Positions 46,660 through 59,100 of a stretch of 64,000 nucleotides of DNA are shown here, one piece after another. Both the position numbers and the translations under genes were made by a program. This DNA is from Aulostomus chinensis (Eukaryota > Chordata > Actinopteri > Syngnathiformes > Aulostomidae). The first letter of the stretch is position 1. Every line of letters begins with the position of its first letter. The notes below the pieces were generated by a model. That model was not told the origin of the DNA. It did not search any database and saw nothing but the letters and a program-made list of their open reading frames with translations. The stretch spans positions 29,074,957 through 29,138,956 of the forward strand of contig JBBMOA010000007.1 in assembly GCA_037954235.1 (NCBI GenBank). Reading direction: 5' to 3'.

Positions 46660-46923
46660 GCGTGTGTCGTGTCTGTTCGTGTACGCTCGTGTTCTCTCGG
46701 GAGTTTCCGGAAGCATCTCTTTCCACTTCGTGATAAAACAAACCGTCGCGAGGCCTCTCGCCTCTCCAGCTGCTCTCGTCTAAATCGTTAGCGTTGTTTA
46801 GCGGAAAACAGCGTCGGTTGTGCAGGTTGTGTCTTCGATTCCCCTCCGGTTCGTGCAGGGCTCGGACCCCGCGCTGTCCCGCAGCTGCTCGGTCCCATTC
46901 GGCTTTTGTCGTTCGGCGGAGGC
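46660..46923 (+). promoter_or_regulatory. deaf1: deaf1 promoter/5' UTR with TTCG cluster
   Basis: CpG-rich sequence without a TATA box just upstream of the deaf1 ATG. TTCG, the core recognised by the DEAF1 SAND domain, occurs on the plus strand at 46,676, 46,727, 46,834, 46,850, 46,898 and 46,912. This adds to a near-consensus composite site at 46,696. The start site is not determinable, so some of this will be 5' UTR. Confidence 0.6.
46696..46710 (+). promoter_or_regulatory. deaf1: DEAF1 composite binding site (autoregulation candidate)
   Basis: CTCGGGAGTTTCCGG differs at only the first base from TTCGGGNNTTTCCGG, the consensus I recall for DEAF1/NUDR. It sits 214 bases upstream of the deaf1 start codon. 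DEAF1 is reported to repress its own promoter. Confidence 0.6.
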
Positions 46924-47122
46924 ATGGACGAAGCGGAGTCGGCCACGAAGGCGCTCGGGTTGGATGAACCGCCCATCGTCGAGCCGCCGGTGGAGCGAGT
47001 AGGCTCGGATACTGAGTCGGACGCCGAAGTCACCACGATGGCCGTGATGGCAGAACCGGGAAACATCGACATAGGAGCCGAGTCCTTGCCGAATCCTGAC
47101 GAGGCCGAGGCAGCGTTCGCAG
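46924..47122 (+). CDS. deaf1: deaf1 coding exon 1
   Basis: Encodes the acidic N-terminus through NPDEAEAAFA plus one base. It is followed by GCAAGG, a GC-type donor in the context CAG|GCAAGG. Using it restores the conserved AFAEV junction with exon 2. Confidence 0.9.
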
Positions 47123-50100
47123 GCAAGGCTGTAGCTAGCGAGCAGGCCGCGGCGGCGCGCTGTGGCGCTAAAACTCAAACTAATACAACTGAGTCCATGT
47201 GTGGAAACGAGAAAAAAGACCCATTAACTTGAAATGGAGGAACAGTAGAACTGTGCAGTTTTCCAGCAGCATGAAACAATCAGACTTCACCCCGAACCTG
47301 AACTGGGTGTTTGAACCAAATCCGTCTCAAAACTCCCTCCACTTATTGCGTCATTTTAATCTTTCCAGCAAGGCAGCTGATACATTCCAGATTCGATCCA
47401 ACACACGTTCCTTCAGTCGGCACCGTGACCAGGACACATCATCGGCATGGACAGGAGAAATAATTACATCCATTTGAGGGTTATTTCTCTTGCTACCCAC
47501 TTGCGCGTCATCCAGTGTGTTAAAATGACGTAAAAGAGGACGATGATGAAAAAAGGTTGTAGTCCTCAGGTCTTCCTCCTCCTGGCCTGGAGCACCAGAC
47601 AACTCAGGCGAATGAGCAGCCAGTCAGATTAGTTCTAATTCTAATCATTTAACATTTGCTAACATTTAAATCTGCACGTCCTCCGGACTGATGATTGGAC
47701 CAGTCTGACAGCTGCTGCTGACATCATCAGGTCATCTGCTGAACGTTGGTCTGTAGTTACGCTGAAATAAAAGCCTCATGGAAAGCGACATATCTGCACA
47801 GTTTCAGGCGTTTCAGTGGAATCCCTGTTTTTCCTCGTTTACGTAGCTGTCATCGAAACGCTCCTGCATGGACTCTCAGTTTCAGCTCTGATGATTATTT
47901 ATGCTTTGTAGCAGATGGAACGCATCTGAAGTACGGAGGAGGGAATGTAGTAATTTGTTGTTATTTGTGAGCAGAGGTGGCGGTGACGGTGGGAGACGTT
48001 CAGGCTGCAGAGGACAACGTCTTCACCACCACGGTCGCCACATCAGGGAGCCTTCCTGAGCATGTGCTCGTAGGTCAATACACACACACACACCATCACA
48101 CACACACACCATCAACACAGTCTGTACCATCATATCAGGTTAAAGGGCCAATACACAGTTTTCACCGCAAAACCCTTTAAGTGATGTCACTGACATGTCA
48201 GACAGAATCAGACCTGCAGCCTAGAAGTAAAAGTACGTCAAAGCTGATACTGTCAAACCTACGATGAGTGCACAGCTTCACTCAGCAGGTCAAAGCCCAG
48301 GGCTTCATTCCACCGCCCTCTAGTGGCTGCGCTTCAGTAAACCATCTCTCGGCAGTGTTGAAGGTCTTGAGACTCGGGTTTCAGGGAACCCTGGTCTGCT
48401 GTCCCTCATCAGAGCTTGTAGGAGTCCCCAGTACTGAGTCTGTGCTTCCTGTGTCCTCTGCGCCAGCTGTGAGTATCCATACTGTGTGTGTGTGTGTGTT
48501 CCAGAGTGGGAGGACGACCCTTCAGCTGGGCGAAGGCCTCAGTGCCCAGAAGGCCACTCTGATCGTGGTTCACACTGACACCAGTATCGTGGAGGCGGCT
48601 GGCCTCAAGTCTGCCGCTACCATCGCACCAGGTGCCTCTATCTGTCCGTCTACGCCGGTCGGGACGTGTTTTTGCAAAGGGGAAACTGAGTTTATGAAAG
48701 AATTGTAAGATTTTCACAAAGTGAGAAGATTGATTCAGTGTTGTGGGTGAAATCGCTGCCTTAACCTCCAGCCTGACGCACACCTGCTTAGATTTAGAGC
48801 CGTAGATTACATCACCTGGAACAGGTGTGACTGGTCGCTGACACACCATCTCCTCCTCTGAAACAAGGAAGTGCTGACGTCTTCACCACGACACAAGGGA
48901 ACACAAGTTCTAGTCAGTGAATGAGAAAATCAGCTCCTCCCTCAGCTTGTGCCCCCCCCCCAACTGCCAGGTGACGAGCACCCAAGAGGGAACGTAGTAT
49001 TTAGGTGGTAGTGCTTACTCGACTACACCGACTGGCCATCGAGGTTACCATCAGACGCTGGGCAATGCTTGAGGTTGATTTAGGCCTTCATGTCCTCCTG
49101 TGTATCCTCCAGTCCCACAGACTCCACCCGCCCCGCTGACTCCACCCCAGGACAAAGACTCCGGCTCCAAGTACAACTGGGATCCCTCGGTCTACAACAA
49201 CGAGCTGCCGGTCCGCTGCAGGAACACAAGCGGAGTTCTCTACAAGAACCGGCTCGGATCAGGTGAGCAGCACTCTGCAGCATCACCAGTTACCCTGAGA
49301 GGCTTAAATAAGTCTGACCATCATGGAAGCCCCCCTTGGCTCCGCCCCACTCTGACCACCTTCTGGGTTGTGTTCAGGGGGCAAAGGTCGCTGCATCAAA
49401 CACGACCAGCAGTGGTTGACCCCCACAGAGTTTGAGGGCCTGGCAGGAAGAGCGAGCAGCAAAGACTGGAAAAGGAGCATCCGATACGCAGGACGGCCGC
49501 TGCTCTGCCTGATACAGGTACAGAGATACTGCGGTACAGTAACAGGTACAATGTTACTGCGGTACAGTAACAGCTACAGAGATACTGCGGTACAGTAACA
49601 GGTACAACGTTACTGCGGTACAGTAACAGGTACAGAGATACTGCGGTACAGTAACAGGTACAACGTTACTGCGGTACAGTAACAGGTACAACGTTACTGC
49701 GGTACAGTAACAGGTACAGAGATACTGCGGTACAGTAAGAGGTACAGAGATACTGCGGTACAGTAACAGGTACAACGTTACTGCGGTACAGTAACAGGTA
49801 CAACATTACTGCGGTACAGTAACAGGTACAGAGATACTGCGGTACAGTAACAGGTACAGAGATACTGCGGTACAGTAACAGGTACAGCGTTACTGCGGTA
49901 CAGGAACAGGTACAGCGTTACTGCGGTACAGTAACAGGTACAGAGATACTGCGGTACAGTAACAGGTACAGAGATACTGCGGTACAGTAACAGGTACAAC
50001 GTTACTGCGGTACAGTAACAGGTACAACGTTACTGCGGTACAGTAACAGGTACAACGTTACTGCTGTACAGTAACAGGTACAGAGATACTGCGGTACAGT

Positions 50101-51998
50101 AACAGGTACAGAGATACTGCGGTACAGTAAGAGGTACAGAGATACTGCGGTACAGTAACAGGTACAGAGATACTGCGGTACAGTAACAGGTACAGATACT
50201 GCGGTACAGTAACAGGTACAACGTTACTGCGGTACAGTAACTGCTACAGCGTTACTGCGGTACAGTAACAGGTACAACGTTACTGCGGTACAGTAACAGG
50301 TACAACGTTACTGCGGTACAGTAACAGGTACAACGTTACTGCGGTACAGTAACAGGTACAGAGATACTGCGGTACAGTAACAGGTACAGAGATACTGCGG
50401 TACAGTAACAGGTACAACGTTACTGCGGTACAGTAACTGCTACAGCGTTACTGCGGTACAGTAACAGGTACAATGTTACTGCGGTACAGTAACAGGTACA
50501 ATGTTACTGCGGTACAGTAACAGGTACAACGTTACTGCGGTACAGTAACAGGTACAATGTTACTGCGGTACAGTAACAGGTACAGAGATACTGCGGTACA
50601 GTAACAGGTACAATGTTACTGCGGTACAGTAACAGGTACAACGTTACTGCGGTACAGTAACAGGTACAGAGATACTGCGGTACAGTAACAGGTACAACGT
50701 TACTGCGGTACAGTAACAGGTACAACGTTACTTCGGTACAGTAACAGGTACAACGTTACTGCGGTACAGTAACAGGTACAGAGATACTGCGGTACAGTAA
50801 CAGGTACAGCGTTACTGCGGTACAGTAACAGCTACAGCGTCACTGCGGTACAGTAACAGGTACAGAGATACTGCGGTACAGTAACAGGTACAATGTTACT
50901 GCGGTACAGTAACAGGTACAACGTTACTGCGGTACAGTAACAGGTACAGAGATACTGCGGTACAGTAAGAGGTACAGAGATACTGCGGTACAGTAACAGG
51001 TACAGATACTGCGGTACAGTAACAGGTACAACGTTACTGCGGTACAGTAACTGCTACAGCGTTACTGCGGTACAGTAACAGGTACAACGTTACTGCGGTA
51101 CAGTAACAGTTACAATGTTACTGCGGTACAGTAACAGGTACAACGTTACTGCGGTACAGTAACAGGTACAACGTTACTGCGGTACAGTAACAGGTACAAT
51201 GTTACTGCGGTACTGTAAGAGGTACAGAGATACTGCGGTACAGTAAGAGGTACAGAGATACTACGGTACAGTAAGAGGTACAGAGATACTGCGGTACAGT
51301 AACAGGTACAATGTTACTGCGGTACAGTAACAGGTACAACGTTACTGCGGTACAGTAACTGCTACAGCGTTACTGCGGTACAGTAACAGGTACAACGTTA
51401 CTGTGGTACAGTAACAGGTACAATGTTACTGCGGTACAGTAACAAGTACAACGTTACTGCGGTACAGTAACAGGTACAGAGATACTGCGGTACAGTAACA
51501 GGTACAATGTTACTGCGGTACAGTAACAGGTACAGAGATACTGCGGTACAGTAACAGGTACAGATACTGCGGTACAGTAACAGGTACAACGTTACTGCGG
51601 TACAGTAACTGCTACAGCGTTACTGCGGTACAGTAACAGGTACAACGTTACTGCGGTACAGTAACAGGTACAACGTTACTGCGGTACAGTAACAGGTACA
51701 ACGTTACTGCGGTACAGTAAGAGGTACAGAGATACTGCGGTACAGTAACAGGTCCAGATACTGCGGTACAGTAACAGGTACAACGTTACTGCGGTACAGT
51801 AACAGGTACAACGTTACTGCGGTACAGTAACAGGTACAGAGATACTGCGGTACAGTAACAGGTACAGCGTTACTGCCAGACCAGTGACTGGTGCGATAAA
51901 AACTGCATTTATTTTTCACTGCACCTCCACCGCTATGCAGTAATGGATCTGTGGTGTCCTCTGTTGTTTGTTTACTTAGTAAATACATCTTTGATTTT

Positions 51999-52050
<52 letters not shown>

Positions 52051-55000
52051 CAGGAACGTATCCTGAACCCCCATGCTGCCTCCTGCACATGTGCTGCCTG
52101 CTGTGATGACCTGTCTGCGGTGAGTTAGCAACATCTCCCAGGTTCTGGTCCTGGTCCTGGTCCTGAAAAACCAAATGGATCAAGTGAAATGTGCTTTGAT
52201 CATATTTGAATGTTTCTCTGTACAACATCCAAAGATGATTTCCTCAGTTTTGAAAGTTTTAAAGAGTCTCATTGCGTGCGGGCTGCCGGGCTCAAACTCT
52301 TAACGATTTTCTTTCTGTATTTGTCGAATTGTAAATTTAATCTTTTGAGGCTAAAGATTGATATTCTTTTGATTGATGTTTGTCGAACACTTAAACTTGT
52401 CAGACTGCGCTTTGTGTTTGTTTCACTTCTTCTTCTCTCTCTCGCTCCAGTGCTCAAAGGAAGGAGAGACTCTGGCAGTGGAGAACATCAGTATGGTAAA
52501 GTTGGTTTTCACTCTTCTTCCTTTAACCACTCCGACCTCATCACCTGGCTTGAACGTGTCGTCTGAATTTGGATACATTTACACCTGGTATTAACAGAAC
52601 GCCACAGGGGCCAACACATTCCAGGTTCCACCACTCGTGTCAGCACAGCTCCTAATTATTCGTATGATCTAATTTGCAGTGTAGCAGCTGTGACTTCAGG
52701 ACAGTTTGTGATTCCTCTACTCAGTATTTAGAGTTTGATATCTCCGGTCCTTATTTTGGTGTCTGAGTTAAAGGAAAATTCATTTCACTGAAACAAAACA
52801 GGACTGGAGATTTGCTGCCGAGTGTATCTGCCTCCTGTGTCCTGTCAGGGACACAAACTAAAACTTCTCTTCTTCCTGGTTTGGTTTGGTCCCGCCTGTG
52901 TCAGACCGGTCCAGTCCGCCTCTTCGTCCCATACAAGAGACGGAAAAAAGACACCGATCCTCCGATCATCCCCGTCAAAAAGGAGCTTCCGGCAGCTAAA
53001 AACATCACGTTGACACCGGGAACCACATGTATGTCAGGTGACCTCGGTCTGATGGGGGGTTGGAGGAGGGGGGAGCATCTACATCACCATTCATTTGTCC
53101 GCAGTTGCATCAGAGTTTCAAAAAGTCATTCAAGTATTTTTTTTTTCATTTATTAGACTCATTTCTTTTTTAAAAAAATTTTCTTAATTTTTATTTTTAA
53201 TTAAAAAAAAATTACTCATTTCTTAACAATGTCTTCATCTACACACACAAACCTTAATATTCCGCTCTTAATCTGAAAATGTCTCCGTCTGATTATTAGC
53301 CCAGGGTGATGAGCCCAGGCTTATTCGTCCAGGGTGATTAGCCCACGGTTATTAGCCCAGGATTATTAGTCCAGGGTTATTAGCCCAGGGTGATGAGCCC
53401 AGGATTATTAGCCCAGAGTGATGAGCCCAGGGTGATGAGCCCAGGGTGATGAGCCCAGGCTTATTAGCCCAGGGTTATTAGCCCAGGTTTATTAGCCCAG
53501 GGTTATTAGTCCAGGATTATTAGGGTTAGGGTTATTTGCCCAGGATTATTAGCCCAGGGTTATTAGCCCAGGGTTATTAGCCCAGGATTATTAGTCCAGG
53601 ATTATTAGGGTTAGGGTTATTTGCCCAGGATTATTAGTCCAGGATTATTAGGGTTAGGGTTATTTGCCCAGGATTATTAGTCCAGGATTATTAGCCCAGG
53701 GTTATTAGGGTTAGGGTTATTTGCCCAGGATTATTAGCCCAGGGTTATTCGTCCAGGGTGATTAGCCCACGGTTATTAGCCCAGGATTATTAGTCCAGGA
53801 TTATTAGGGTTAGGGTTATTTGCCCAGGATTATTAGTCCAGGATTATTAGCCCAGGATTATTAGTCCAGGGTTATTAGCCCAGGATTATTAGCCCAGGAT
53901 TATTAGTCCCGGGTTATTAGCCCAGGATTATTAGCCCAGGATTATTAGTCCAGGGTTATTAGCCCAGGATTATTAGTCCAGGGTTATTAGCCCAGGATTA
54001 TTAGTCCAGGGTTATTAGCCCAGGATTATTAGTCCAGGATTATTAGGGTTAGGGTTATTTGCCCAGGATTATTAGTCCAGGATTATTAGCCCAGGATTAT
54101 TAGTCCAGGGTTATTAGCCCAGGATTATTAGCCCAGGATTATTAGTCCCGGGTTATTAGCCCAGGATTATTAGCCCAGGATTATTAGTCCAGGGTTATTA
54201 GCCCAGGATTATTAGTCCAGGGTTATTAGCCCAGGATTATTAGTCCAGGGTTATTAGCCCAGGATTATTAGCCCAGGATTATTAGTCCCGGGTTATTAGC
54301 CCAGGATTATTAGCCCAGGATTATTAGTCCCGGGTTATTAGCCCAGGATTATTAGCCCAGGATTATTAGTCCCGGGTTATTAGCCCAGGATTATTAGCCC
54401 AGGATTATTAGCCCAGGATTATTAGTCCAGGGTTATTAGCCCAGGATTATTAGCCCAGGATTATTAGTCCCGGGTTATTAGCCCAGGATTATTAGCCCAG
54501 GATTATTAGTCCAGGGTTATTAGCCCAGGATTATTAGTCCAGGGTTATTAGCCCAGGGTTATTAGTCCAGGGTTATTAGCCCAGGATTATTAGCCCAGGA
54601 TTATTAGCCCAGGATTATTAGTCCAGGGTTATTAGGGCAGCATTTTCTGATGTCAGGGCAAACACTGGAATAACAGTGGACTCTTGAATGTCTGTAAAGG
54701 TAGGAGGTCCCTTCATTCACCATCATCCTGTAAAGAACCTGCGACTCCAGTCAATTTTGAACTGTTTTACTTGTAAAATGTTACGTTTTTAAAAAGATCG
54801 TTCTCTCAAAAAAGCAAATGCAGCCATCGTCTACTCGTCCTCATGCCGGTGGAAGGTCAGGTGAAGTTCTTCAGTCCACCAGACCCTGCTGGAGTTTCAC
54901 GTTGCAGTAAAACAGTCGGAGTGAATGATGAGCAACTTTTGAACTTCCAAAAAAAACCTAAAACAACCCTGAAATTCCTCCATGCTGCTCGTCTGAAGCC

Positions 55001-56070
55001 TCCACACGCTGAGTTGTGTAGAAAAACAAAATTTACGCCGTGTCCAAGAGTCCAAATATGGCTGACCTATTTGTCTCCCCTCCACCAGTCACAGTGTCCC
55101 CATCAGGGCAGATCACCACCTCTGGCACCTTGACCTTTGACCGTACTCCTGCGGGTGACGCCGCCACCACTGCCGCCGCCATCATCTCAGAGAGCTCGGC
55201 GCAGAGCGAGGTGTTCGCCAGCACTGCAGGTACTGCCCAGCAATCTCGGTGTCCTCTGGTCACATGACCCAGTCCACAGATCCGCATGTCAGCCGTGTTT
55301 GAAGACACGGGTTAGGGTTTACTCAGGAGTAGGAGGTGTTAACCCCCGTCTGACGGCGGCGGTGTCTCAGTGTGCCATTCATGGGCTTCCTGTGGTAAAC
55401 AGATGACCAAAACCACTCAGCTGAGGTCATTGATCCTGTCAGCCCCATGATTGACAGCCCTGGTGGGTCCGCCCCCAGCTGGGATTGGTGGTCCAGCTGA
55501 TGGACATCTGCTTTCTCTTTCGTCTCCCTTTGGATTGTTTTGTGTCATTTGTTGAAGGGTTTTATGATGAAAAGTGATTTGTGAAGGTTTTTCCCAGAAT
55601 CCTCACCGCTGGCCCACGGCCTATCAATTATCCTATCAGGCATTGCGAAAGCACTGCTGCTGCTTCCTGATTGGCTGTTGCCTTTGTTCTAATTAGCTCT
55701 CAGGAGAGGGCGGTTTGGTGGATGAGCGCCGGTGTGGCGCTGGCGTCAGCGCCGCTGCTGGCGTGAAAGATGGCCCAGCGAAACCTCGACCTGCTTCCTG
55801 ATGTTGTGCGATATGTGATGTAAATGTAGATGGTCACTGACTGGACCTGTAACCCCAGCTTCTGATTGGCTGGCGGGCTGTTGAGGACTCAACAGTGTCT
55901 TCAGTGTCTTTCTTGTAACTTTAACCTGAACCTAAAGTGTTGTTGTTTGCTCTCTGGGAACACGGTTGTTGTTCCTTCAACGTGATTGGTTGACCCTCGC
56001 ACTCAGTCAGCAGAGATCCAGCCGTCACGGCTCTTTGTCCTTCACCCAGAGGTTAATGACGCACCCTGGG

Positions 56071-56106
<36 letters not shown>

Positions 56107-59100
56107 GAGGAGTGTGATTAATCTTCAAAGTTCTTCTTTCAGCTGAGCGGTGAAAGTGGGTTTTGAATGAAGCTGCTGTTGTGTTGCTGCCAGCAGGGGG
56201 CAGCACAGCCCTGCCAACAATGGGGACCTGCTGGCTGTTGAGAGGAGACTGGTTCATACTGGACTACCACATCAAGTTGGAGGCGTTGTCAATAAAGAAC
56301 ATTCAGGAGGAGAAAAATCCTGGTGTACTGAGGTGGACAGTGTCCAGTATGAGGATGAGGCTCCACCTTCATCGTTTCATCATCCATTTTCCCACAGTGG
56401 AGAGAGTTTGTCTCTTCTGCCGCGTGTTCCTCTGCTGCTCTGGACCGCAGCCACAACTTCCTGGATGTTTTTGAATTACAGCTGGTGAACTTCCTAAAAT
56501 TTAAGCTGAACGTTTCCGTCAGCCGTGCTGTTTGGTTGCTGAAGAGACGCTCGATTTGGAATACAGCTGAGTTTTCCCAGAGCAGAATACACACAGAGAG
56601 CATCACTGCACTCAGATAGAAGTGTGTTTTGCCTTTCACTTGCTCCAAAAGATGTTTTCCTCCTCCTCCGCCGCTTCTTTGTGACTTTGTGACTGAACAA
56701 CACAGTGACACCTAGTTGTGAGTGTTTGAAAGACACAATTCCCTTTTTGGGTCAATTATCACCAATATCACAGCAAATTATATTCAAGTAGTTTTACAAA
56801 CGCACAACAGGAGAAATAGTAGATTAATTGTGCAGCTCTGTTGTTACCACTGACCATAAAAGCCTCCCAAACCCTTAACCCTCTAAACTGGATGTCTAAC
56901 CCTAAACTGAACCTAAAACCAGGTCTAAGCTTGACCTTAAAAACCAAACCATAACCTCAAACAGTCCTTGAAGAGCTGTCCCAGAGTGGAGAAACGTCCT
57001 TCCTCTGGAGCTTTAATTGTCAAATCGGTTCTTGCCAGAATAGACAGCACACACACACACACACACACACACCTTCTCTCCAGGACACACTGGAGCGTGT
57101 GAGATGGATGTCCGGTTATTTTTGGACACGCGTGTTCTCGGTGCAGCTCCGAGCTGTCAGGGACTCCTCCACCAGGGAGTGGGAAGAGAAGCTATAGCGC
57201 GTATGTAGGTCGGTGTGAATGTATGGAGGATTACGCAGACACGCTGACCTGGATCCATCAGATCACCTGCTCCGTTGGAGTCTGCATACCGCAGCTCTAC
57301 GTCGAGCACCGTGGATGCGGGTGGGGAAGCTGGAAACCATCACAGCAGGCGCCGCATCACGGCCATCTTGATTCAGTCTAGCTGCTTTTTTTTCTTTGGT
57401 TCGCACTGATACAATTACACCAGGGGTCACCGACCTTTCCCACTCAAGGTCACCTATGATGTCATGAGTTCTCATTTTTGGGACACCTGATGTAGCTTCA
57501 CGCAGCTGTGACGAACTTCCTGCAGCTGCTTGAATCCAAACTCCATTCAGAAAACCAACATTTTTGCTTATTATCCTGGGTTCAGACGAAACAAAGCAGG
57601 AATTCATCATCCGGCCAAACTGATGGCCCGATGTCGTTAATTCAAGTTTATTTTAATCTGTTCATCAAAGTGAAATTGAATCAAAATCTAAACTGGAAGC
57701 AGCAGCCATTCAGAAGGAGCTGCTGGAGAGGTGGCAGGGCCCGGCGCCGTCTCTGCCGCTGCTCACAGCGAATCGCTTTCACATCGCTTTCACCTTTTGA
57801 ATCTTTCATGGAAAACGGGACTGATGCTTTTAGTTTTCCCATGGGATTTTCGGCAGATACTGTGCAGCGGCGCGGTTATTTTAGCCACTGATGATGATGG
57901 AAACAGCAAAAACAAACTAAACACAATTAAAATGCTTGCTTACTTGTTCACAAACACATTCGCAGACGAATTCAGGAGGAAGTGGGAGTTCACCGTCTCT
58001 GGGGAGCTGGGGATCGAACCAGTAACCCTCCCATGACTGTGCAGCCACCTGAGCCCAGTAACCAGTAGAAAGCAAAATACTTGTGGAGAAAAACACTGAT
58101 AGAAACCTGTCTGTCTCTCAGTGCTGACAGCTCTGCCGGCATTGGCGGTGTCTCCCCAAACTGTCCAGCCCAAGATGGAGGTGGCGCCCCCCTCGGCAGG
58201 GCTGGTGAGTGCGCTGGAGGTGGGGCATGTGGGCGGGGTGGTGCCAGCGGTGAGCGAGGGGCCGAAGAACACCTGGCTGTACCTGGAGGAGCTGGCTAAC
58301 ACGCTGCTGAGCAACGTCCAGCAGCTGAAAAGTCTGATTGAGCAGGCCAAACACAGTGCAGGCGACACGACAGGGGTCAAAGGTCAGGGAAGCCAGAAGG
58401 GGGTGAGAACACACACGTACTGATACACACACACTCTCAGACATAAACCAGGAAGCAGAAATGATGATTGCAAAACTGTTCTGTGTGTGTGTGTGTTTTA
58501 AGTGTGGTCTCAGTCAGTCGTTTCAGAACCAGATTTCATTCCAGCAGCCGGACGAATCAGAAGCCAAGAGGAGCTCTGACATCACAGAGATCATCATCAA
58601 CGTACGTAACACACACAGACAGATCTGAGATGACCTCGATGACATCACTGTGACATCATCACTCCTCCAGAGTGCTTGTTTGACTGTCCGCAGGTTTACG
58701 AGGATGATCTTCGCTAAACGTAGTGGGCGGGTGTAGAATGGGCCGCCGCTGTAGTTTTTACTTTGGTGGATGATGGACAGAATTCATGTCTCAGTTCTGA
58801 CATGTTTTGTGCTCTCTCGTCTCCTGGTGTCGGTTCTGCAGCAGATGTGTGTGAACTGCGGTCGGGTGGCGATGAGCGAGTGTACAGGCTGCCACAAAGT
58901 CAACTACTGCTCCACATTCTGTCAGAGGAAGGTATGACTCACCTGGAACATCCCTGTCTTTATTTGACCTTTGACCTTCAAAGGAGCTCAAGATGGCAAA
59001 CTCTGATAAGTTAAATTAAACTTTGTTTTGTCCCTCGGCGAGGAAACTGGCACTGTTACAGCAGCAGAAACAGAGAAGTAGCAGCATAAAGAGTACAGAG

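Noticed and set aside
46906..46923. Upstream TTG start extending DEAF1 by six residues
   Set aside because: ATG at 46,924 matches the conserved DEAF1 N-terminus. A non-ATG start is unnecessary.
49518..51886. CRISPR-like regular repeats
   Set aside because: Units are contiguous tandem repeats without unique spacers, in a vertebrate intron.
49554..52228. Repeated YLLLYRS/VPVTVPQ peptides on the minus strand
   Set aside because: Frame preserved by the 28-bp deaf1 intron 5 array. Antisense to the gene and without independent evidence.
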